Shown: one piece after another, positions 6,687-10,948 of the stretch
Layout: the number at the start of each line of letters is the position of its first letter
How positions within the stretch are numbered: position 1 is the stretch's first letter
NCBI GenBank assembly: GCA_003229095.1
Contig: QIHS01000562.1
Span: 1-10,948, forward strand
Length of the DNA: 10,948 nt
Source: Woeseia sp.
GTDB lineage: Bacteria; Pseudomonadota; Gammaproteobacteria; Steroidobacterales; Woeseiaceae
Reading direction: 5' to 3'
Position numbers and translations under genes: made by a program
Notes under the pieces: model-generated
What the model was told of the DNA's origin: nothing
Database searches by the model: none
Seen by the model: the letters and a program-made list of their open reading frames with translations, nothing else

Positions 6687-6790
6687 GATTGTGTGCGACT
6701 TCCCCGCCTGACAATACGACCTATTAGGCCGCCTCAGAATCAGTCAGGACAGCGAGTCGGTCGCAAATTGGCGAGATTTTGGACTGATCA

Positions 6791-6820
6791 ATAAAAAGCC
6801 CCGCGTTTTACGGCGGGGCT
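6791..6820 (-). terminator. rho-independent terminator for leftward transcription
   Basis: A perfect 8-bp stem, AGCCCCGC at 6797-6804 and GCGGGGCT at 6813-6820, with an 8-base loop. Read on the minus strand the hairpin is followed directly by TTTTTAT (6797-6791), a classic intrinsic terminator. The plus-strand tail lacks a T-tract, so direction is clear. It would end transcripts coming from the right, either the ggt-pdxH operon with a long 3' tail or a small transcript from 6821-7277, and it isolates the metalloprotease gene from them. Confidence 0.9.
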
Positions 6821-7277
6821 AATGACTCTTCTTATTAAAGAGGTAACTGTTGATTCGGTCGCCAAATACACACTTTATTATTATTATCGGATCTGGATCT
6901 TTTTGTTTTTATTATTATTTTTCTTCTGGTGTCTAAATCCTGTTTGTATCGATTTACCGGTTCCCGAGTCAGTTACACTTCGCTTGGGCAGAATATAAAA
7001 AGCAAGTCCTATGCCACTTGCCGGGAAAGCATACGAATTCAACACCTTAGCTGATATCTTGGTACAGTTGGTCCAACAATTCGAATGAATATGTAAAAAA
7101 AACCGACGCTGACTCATGACTGACGCTAAAACAACCGCTTTTAGTCGATTGAAAAGTAAGGCTTTAGCCAAGCTGACCCGGCGCTGATTCTGACACAAGG
7201 TCGGCGGCGGGAACCAGGGCGCATGAAACTGTTGTCATTGCCGAAAAACAGGGGCTTTATGTCCGTATTTTGTCAAA
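6821..7277. other. intergenic region with AT-rich low-complexity segments, no recognised gene
   Basis: About 457 bases separate the terminator from the propeller-amidohydrolase stop. The stretch 6870-6930 is AT-rich and low in complexity: TTA repeated four times (6875-6886), T5GT5 followed by ATTATTATT (about 6899-6919), and ATCTGGATCT. There are small palindromes, GTTGGTCCAAC (7067-7077) and ATTCGAAT (7079-7086), and a direct repeat of GACGCT (7105-7110, 7122-7127). A minus-strand frame 6884-7117 (77 codons from ATG) ends in a very Lys/Asn-rich tail followed by four tandem TAA stops and, about 65 bases later, the terminator; I do not recognise it as protein. No tRNA, tmRNA, 6S, SRP or RNase P RNA features were recognised. 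Confidence 0.6.
6875..6886. repeat. (TTA)4 microsatellite
   Basis: Four TTA units on the plus strand, read as four tandem in-frame TAA stop codons at the end of the minus-strand frame that begins at 7117 (or TTG 7198). A similar but shorter ATT run lies nearby at about 6911-6919. The composition contrasts with the GC-richer flanking genes. Confidence 0.7.
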
Positions 7278-9305
7278 TTATTCGACGGTTGCATCGCTGC
7301 TGGCCCTTTCCAGCAGGCTGACGAGACTAAAAAAGCGTCCATTTCGCACGACTGCGACGATATCGAGCATATCTTCGATGTTGGTCAATGGGTCGCCGCG
7401 CACCAGGACAAGATCAGCCATAGCGCCAGGTACGATAGTGCCGACTTGATGTTCAATTCCGAGAACCCGCGCTGCGTTATTTCCTGCCGCTCGCAATATC
7501 TGCTCACCGGTCAGGCCAGACGCGGCAAGTGAGCGCAGCTCGGCATGTAGCGCTAATCCTGGAGGCAGTCCGTTGGCCTTGCTGCCGGCGATGATGAGCG
7601 CTGATGATTCATTGAGATCGGCACCTGATGAATGCCTTCGCTGTGGGCGGAGGGAGTGCCCAAGCGCACGGGCGTGCCGGGAAGCCAGCAGCGAGTCAAT
7701 TCCGCTCGTGCCGCTATCTGCCAGGCCGGAAATCAGCATAGGTGAATTTCGCTCGGGAACTGACGGTGAGAATTCCGCTTGTCCGGAGAGGCGTGCAGCG
7801 AAAGCGGAACCAACGCCAAGGATGATATCGGCGCCGATACGTTTGCCAGCGAGGTGGTTGTCCGCAATGACCGGAATACCCGCGTCGCGCCATGTTTGTG
7901 CCTGGCGAAGTGCCGTATCGATTGGCACGTCGTCCATTTTCAGCCTGACCAGAAAATTGTCCGAATAATAGTTCGACGGATTTTCTGCTCGTGCACTAAA
8001 CGGTGTATCGGCAGCGACGCTGATTGCCGGCAGCACGCGCGGCCCCGGATAAGATTCGCTCTCCCATTGTTTTGAGTCGAACTCCGTGAGCGCATGGTCG
8101 GTTACCAGTGTCGTAATTCCATACGCCAGCAGCGCAGCGCCATTTTTCGGCGCGGGGGAGTCAGGCAACGCAGACCACACATCAATCAGTCCGGGCACGA
8201 TGGTCACATCGCCAAGATCGAGAATAGTGGCGTCGTTCCAGTCACGGCGTGGTTCCACAGCGACGATTCGGCCGGAACTGACGACGACGTCGAAACGTTC
8301 GCGATAGTATTGACCGATTCCATCGAACAGCCGCGCACCGCGAATGACCAGGCGAGTTTGTGGTGCGTCAATAACTTCAAGTTCACGTGGGGCCATTTTC
8401 AATGGCGGCCGAACAGGATCGGTGTTAATAGCTGCACTGAAATACAGCCTTTGTGGTTTTCGATCTTCGAAACCACGAATATTGATTGCACCGTTGGCTG
8501 CAAACACCATCTGCATTCGATTTCGCCAGCGGATGGCCGAGCTGGGTGAATGCTCGTCCCCCGGAACATCCAGAACGAGGGCTGGCTCAGATAGAATAAC
8601 CATCTGCAGCGATTGCCCGTCGGGGTCGTCACGAAGGAAAGTCAGCAGGCTTCCGTCCGGACGCCACGACGGTGCAGATAGCGGAGTGTCCGACACGACA
8701 AGGTTGGTTTCGGCTTGCGCAAAACGCCGCAAGACCAGGATGTAGTGGTCATCGGTTCTTCTTATATAGGCGAGATGGCGACCGCTGGATGACCAGGCAG
8801 GTTCCAGCTCATCGCCGACATGTTGCGTCAGTCGCCAGCTCAACCCAGTTGGCAAGTCCGTTTCCCATAGATCCAGGCCGGTGTCATGGCGATCGGACGC
8901 ATACACGATTCGTTCGCCCTGCGGGTGCCACGCGCCGTCCTGGTTGTGCTGGCCTGTCGCGCTGATTCGTTGCGCCGAATTCTGGCCGGCATTCTGGCCA
9001 GCGTCCAGTTGCCAGATTTGGGCGCCATCGTGTGTATTTAACTGGTAGAGAATTCGTCTACCATCGGGTGACCAGCGCGGTCGTGTTGCAGGTGTGATTC
9101 CATCTGTATGTCGTCTCGCCAGGCCGCCGCTTTCCGGCATGGTCCAGATGTTGCCATCAAGATTCATGGCGATTCGACCGTCGACCCGGGATACATCGAC
9201 GCTTAGCTCGCGGACGTCATTTACGTCGAGCTCTGCCGCAATCGAGAGCACGACCGGCAATAGGAAAAGACCCGCCAGGTACCTGGACGTAGTCCTATTC
9301 AGCAC
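7278..9305 (-). CDS. secreted TolB-like beta-propeller fused to a degenerate amidohydrolase domain
   Basis: The 675-aa product has a signal peptide (about 1-24, cleavage near SIAA/E). An N-terminal propeller (about 35-300) follows, with repeats of the PD40/TolB type: RPRWSPDGRRILYQ (75-88), GAWHPQGERIVYASD (124-138), EPAWSSSGRHLAYI (168-181) and APSWRPDGSLLTFL (211-224). From about 318 an amidohydrolase-superfamily domain begins (LVIRGARLFDGIG), with VPGLID at 370-375 and a well-kept C-terminal part (ILRAAGNNAARVLGI, VPGAMADLVLVRGDPL). The metal site looks lost: the expected HxH after VPGLID is WSA (377-379), and the expected Asp in the GTD-like motif is Lys576 (AGSK). The barrel portion (about 375-575) is also short. 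It is probably a binding or structural pseudoenzyme in the periplasm. GTG 9305 has AGGTG upstream and overlaps the CPXCG gene by 11 bases. Family assignment is good; function unknown. Confidence 0.82.
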   Translation of the reverse strand: MLNRTTSRYLAGLFLLPVVLSIAAELDVNDVRELSVDVSRVDGRIAMNLDGNIWTMPESGGLARRHTDGITPATRPRWSPDGRRILYQLNTHDGAQIWQLDAGQNAGQNSAQRISATGQHNQDGAWHPQGERIVYASDRHDTGLDLWETDLPTGLSWRLTQHVGDELEPAWSSSGRHLAYIRRTDDHYILVLRRFAQAETNLVVSDTPLSAPSWRPDGSLLTFLRDDPDGQSLQMVILSEPALVLDVPGDEHSPSSAIRWRNRMQMVFAANGAINIRGFEDRKPQRLYFSAAINTDPVRPPLKMAPRELEVIDAPQTRLVIRGARLFDGIGQYYRERFDVVVSSGRIVAVEPRRDWNDATILDLGDVTIVPGLIDVWSALPDSPAPKNGAALLAYGITTLVTDHALTEFDSKQWESESYPGPRVLPAISVAADTPFSARAENPSNYYSDNFLVRLKMDDVPIDTALRQAQTWRDAGIPVIADNHLAGKRIGADIILGVGSAFAARLSGQAEFSPSVPERNSPMLISGLADSGTSGIDSLLASRHARALGHSLRPQRRHSSGADLNESSALIIAGSKANGLPPGLALHAELRSLAASGLTGEQILRAAGNNAARVLGIEHQVGTIVPGAMADLVLVRGDPLTNIEDMLDIVAVVRNGRFFSLVSLLERASSDATVE
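8979..9002. repeat. 12-bp tandem duplication inside the propeller gene
   Basis: Two adjacent 12-base units, ATTCTGGCCGGC (8979-8990) and ATTCTGGCCAGC (8991-9002), differ at one base. They encode the repeated tetrapeptide AGQN (DAGQNAGQNSAQ, residues 101-112) in what should be a loop between propeller strands. The duplication is in frame, so it lengthens the loop without breaking the gene. Confidence 0.65.
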
Positions 9306-9486
9306 CGGACACCTGCAGGTTTACACACTGGCCATCTGCCGTGTCAAAGTTGACTTGCATCGGCTGACAACATACCTGACAGTCTTCGATGTAGGTTTGA
9401 CTGCCGGCAGAAATGTCGAGCAATAGTCCAATTCTTTCCCCACAGTAGGGGCAATAGATGTCCTGCTCGATTAGTTCGATATCCAC
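9295..9486 (-). CDS. CPXCG motif-containing cysteine-rich protein
   Basis: This small protein has the pattern of the CPXCG cysteine-rich family of proteobacteria: IYCPYCGERIGLLLD, then a short loop, then YIEDCQVCCQPMQVNFD. The CPYCG and CQVCCQP cysteines would make a zinc-ribbon-like site. The molecular role of the family is unknown. The open frame extends to ATG 9582, but that would overlap pdxH by 79 bases and add an unrelated N-terminus. Family members are about 60-70 aa and begin shortly before CPYCG, so GTG 9486 (63 aa) is preferred; TTG 9498 (67 aa) is also possible. No clear ribosome binding site precedes either, so coupling to the end of pdxH translation (stop at 9504) is likely. It overlaps the next gene start by 11 bases. 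Confidence 0.82.
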   Translation of the reverse strand: MDIELIEQDIYCPYCGERIGLLLDISAGSQTYIEDCQVCCQPMQVNFDTADGQCVNLQVSGAE

Positions 9487-9503
9487 TTGCGGCGCCAAAC
9501 GGG

Positions 9504-10202
9504 CTAGGGCTGAAGCCGCACGCTGGTCCAGGGCGTCGTCGCAAAACCATTCTCGGCTGTGCGAACAAGTTCTCGAGACCATCGACCGCGGTCATGAATT
9601 CGGTCCGGCCCCTCTAGCCACAGCTCTACAGCGGTTGCCCAAAGTTGAAATCCGCCCCAATGTGGCGGTCGTTCGATGTGCGGAATATTTTCGTCAAGCA
9701 ACGTATTGGTGCCGGTCGCAAGCGCAAGGCCCAGGTCCGCGCCGCGTTGTCGAATCTGCGCTACCAGCGCCTGTTTCGATTCAATCGGCCTGCTTTGGTC
9801 ACTGCCCCACGCGCCTAGTTGACTGCCCCAGTCCCGGGTTGCGAAATAGTCGTCACTTTCCTTGTCCGGAGACTTAACAACCATGCCCTCAATTCTGATC
9901 TGCCGGCCCAGTGCGTCCCAGTGCAACAGCGCTGCCGCTTTCGGGTTTGTTGCAAAATCCAGCGCTTTTTGCGATTTGTAGTTGGTGTGGAATACCAGGT
10001 AACCAGGATCGGGGACGAACTGTTTACACAAGACCACCCGGGCTGAAGGCTGATTGTCCTGGCTGACCGACACAATGGTCATCGAATTCGGATTACGTTG
10101 CACACCCGCAGCAGTCGCTTCTTTCAACCAGGCATCTGCCCAATGCATGGGATCGTCGGGCAGGATATCCGACAGGTCGTTGTGTTGGTCATTTTCGCTC
10201 AA
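9504..10202 (-). CDS. pdxH: pyridoxamine/pyridoxine 5'-phosphate oxidase PdxH
   Basis: PdxH is a cytoplasmic FMN enzyme that oxidises pyridoxamine or pyridoxine 5'-phosphate to pyridoxal 5'-phosphate, the last step of vitamin B6 synthesis and salvage. The 232-aa product (E. coli 218) contains DDPMHWADAWLKEA (16-29), FMN-binding RVVLCK (55-60), HTNYKSQKA (72-80), RQIRIEG (100-106) and DWGSQLGAW (124-132), then WGGFQL (182-187), the PLP-binding RIHDR (201-205), and the conserved C-terminus RLQP. The open frame extends back to 10466, but that part lies inside ggt and is unlike PdxH. TTG 10202 is chosen because GGAG lies 6 bases upstream (10209-10212) and the resulting N-terminus has normal length. 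It overlaps the end of ggt by 14 bases, so translation is probably coupled. Confidence 0.93.
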   Translation of the reverse strand: MSENDQHNDLSDILPDDPMHWADAWLKEATAAGVQRNPNSMTIVSVSQDNQPSARVVLCKQFVPDPGYLVFHTNYKSQKALDFATNPKAAALLHWDALGRQIRIEGMVVKSPDKESDDYFATRDWGSQLGAWGSDQSRPIESKQALVAQIRQRGADLGLALATGTNTLLDENIPHIERPPHWGGFQLWATAVELWLEGPDRIHDRGRWSRELVRTAENGFATTPWTSVRLQP

Positions 10203-10948
10203 CGTTTTCTCCGTGTAGCTCTTTGCCTGGCCCAATATAGGTGCCGCCTTCGCGGCGCGGGTCTGCCGTAACTTCGAAGTCGCCACCGCCGTGGGCCAGT
10301 GCTGCGACCACGCCGCCGAAATACATATTGATGTCCGAAAATCGTGTGGTGGGCAGCCCGACATCCGGCGGCTCAAAGCCGGCTTCGAATGCCACGTTTG
10401 AATCATCGCCATCAATTTTGATGTGCAAGCGAGGATGTGCCACTGCGCTCGCAAGATCAAGGCCAAGCTGGACGAAGTTGACCAGGAACTGGTGCAGCGC
10501 CGTGGTGATTCGATCGGCGCCGGGCGAGCCGACAGACAGCACCGTTTTTCCTTTGCGTGCGATGCTTGGTGCCATGTTGGAAGGCAATCGTTTTCCCGGC
10601 GGGCCGGCGGCCAGACCGCGACGATTCAATTCGAGTTCGCCCAGGCAATTGTTAAGCCACAGGCCTGTCCCTGCCGGCATGTCTCCCGAGCCGTATCCCG
10701 ATGAAGCGGTAATTGAACAGGCAAGGCCTTCACGATCAACAGATGAGGTGTGCACTGTCGATCCGGATACCCACTTTGACAGCAGCTGACCTGACCGGGC
10801 CAGATTTAGCATTTCGTCAATCGGCCGATTCACCTCATCGGCTGGGTCAAGTTTCAGCTGGCGATAGGACATGATCGCTGCCTGCGCCTGCACAAGCTTC
10901 GTCATAGAACGTGCGTCCCATTTCGAAAATGCTTTGGTGCCAAATGCC
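10189..10948 (-). CDS. ggt: gamma-glutamyltransferase, C-terminal part (cut by right window edge)
   Basis: Gamma-glutamyltransferases are exported enzymes that cleave the gamma-glutamyl bond of glutathione and related compounds. They mature by self-cleavage into large and small subunits. The frame is open from the right edge (AFGTKAFSKWDARSM upstream of the Met at 10905), so the start lies outside. The autocleavage and nucleophile Thr is in STVHTSSVD (codon 10756-10758), giving a small subunit of 189 aa, which is normal. Other family blocks are SSGYGSG, GTGLWLNNCLGELELN, GKRLPSNMAPSIA and SVGSPGADRITTALHQFL. The GTGLWLNN lid region is intact. The large subunit and signal peptide are not visible. 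It is the upstream member of the overlapping run ggt, pdxH, CPXCG, propeller-amidohydrolase. Confidence 0.9.
   Translation of the reverse strand, partial: AFGTKAFSKWDARSMTKLVQAQAAIMSYRQLKLDPADEVNRPIDEMLNLARSGQLLSKWVSGSTVHTSSVDREGLACSITASSGYGSGDMPAGTGLWLNNCLGELELNRRGLAAGPPGKRLPSNMAPSIARKGKTVLSVGSPGADRITTALHQFLVNFVQLGLDLASAVAHPRLHIKIDGDDSNVAFEAGFEPPDVGLPTTRFSDINMYFGGVVAALAHGGGDFEVTADPRREGGTYIGPGKELHGENVERK
10202..10212 (-). promoter_or_regulatory. ribosome binding site that fixes the pdxH TTG start
   Basis: On the minus strand GGAG (10212-10209) is followed by a 6-base spacer and TTG (10202-10200). The spacing is ideal, and this site lies within the last codons of ggt. It supports the rare TTG start over the longer frame opening at 10466 and over the internal ATG at the PMHW segment, which would remove 18 residues. 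Confidence 0.7.

Noticed and set aside
6884..7198. 104-codon minus-strand frame as a real gene
   Set aside because: It needs a TTG start without a ribosome binding site, has no recognised domain, and its tail comes from AT-rich repeats. It is kept only as a question in the findings.
10203..10466. 88-residue N-terminal extension of PdxH
   Set aside because: It lies wholly inside ggt in another frame and does not resemble PdxH; the TTG at 10202 has a well-spaced GGAG.

Overview
The window looks like chromosomal DNA of a gammaproteobacterium, probably an environmental or marine lineage. The reasons are an ampD-ampE pair (AmpE is largely a gamma/betaproteobacterial protein), BtuF/BtuD-type vitamin B12 uptake proteins, RsmE, PdxH, a CPXCG cysteine-rich small protein, and densely packed overlapping genes of moderate to high GC. 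I saw no phage, transposon, CRISPR, tRNA or rRNA signal. This is mostly housekeeping DNA with some oddities, not an obvious defence or mobile island.

Left part (1-3601). rsmE (16S rRNA m3U1498 methyltransferase) runs leftward off the window and carries a frameshift, best explained by about 10 missing bases in its conserved CGRxRLPE segment. Divergent from it, across a roughly 110-bp region with several TTGAC/GTCAA half-sites, is a four-gene rightward run: ampD (anhydromuropeptide amidase), ampE (membrane protein), btuF (B12-binding lipoprotein) and an ArsN2-like GNAT acetyltransferase. Each junction is a 4-base ATGA or GTGA overlap, so the run is probably one translationally coupled transcript.

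Middle part (3598-6820). A PduO-type cob(I)alamin adenosyltransferase (leftward) is tail-to-tail with the GNAT gene and divergent from a HisN-like/inositol-monophosphatase-family phosphatase (rightward). That gene is tail-to-tail with btuD, the B12 ABC-transporter ATPase (leftward). Both convergent pairs share a palindromic tetranucleotide (TTAA, CTAG) holding both stop codons. Upstream of btuD on the same strand is a secreted metzincin-like metalloprotease. Three B12 genes (btuF, adenosyltransferase, btuD) therefore lie within about 3.6 kb but in three transcription units; the permease BtuC is not here. A strong leftward rho-independent terminator lies at 6791-6820.

Intergenic 6821-7277 has AT-rich low-complexity stretches, no recognisable gene, and four tandem TAA codons on the minus strand.

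Right part (7278-10948), all leftward and overlapping: the C-terminal part of a gamma-glutamyltransferase (running off the right edge), pdxH (TTG start, deduced from its ribosome binding site), a 63-aa CPXCG zinc-ribbon-like protein (probably GTG start), and a secreted TolB-type beta-propeller fused to an amidohydrolase domain that has lost its expected metal ligands. That probable pseudoenzyme and the frameshifted rsmE are the most interesting items.
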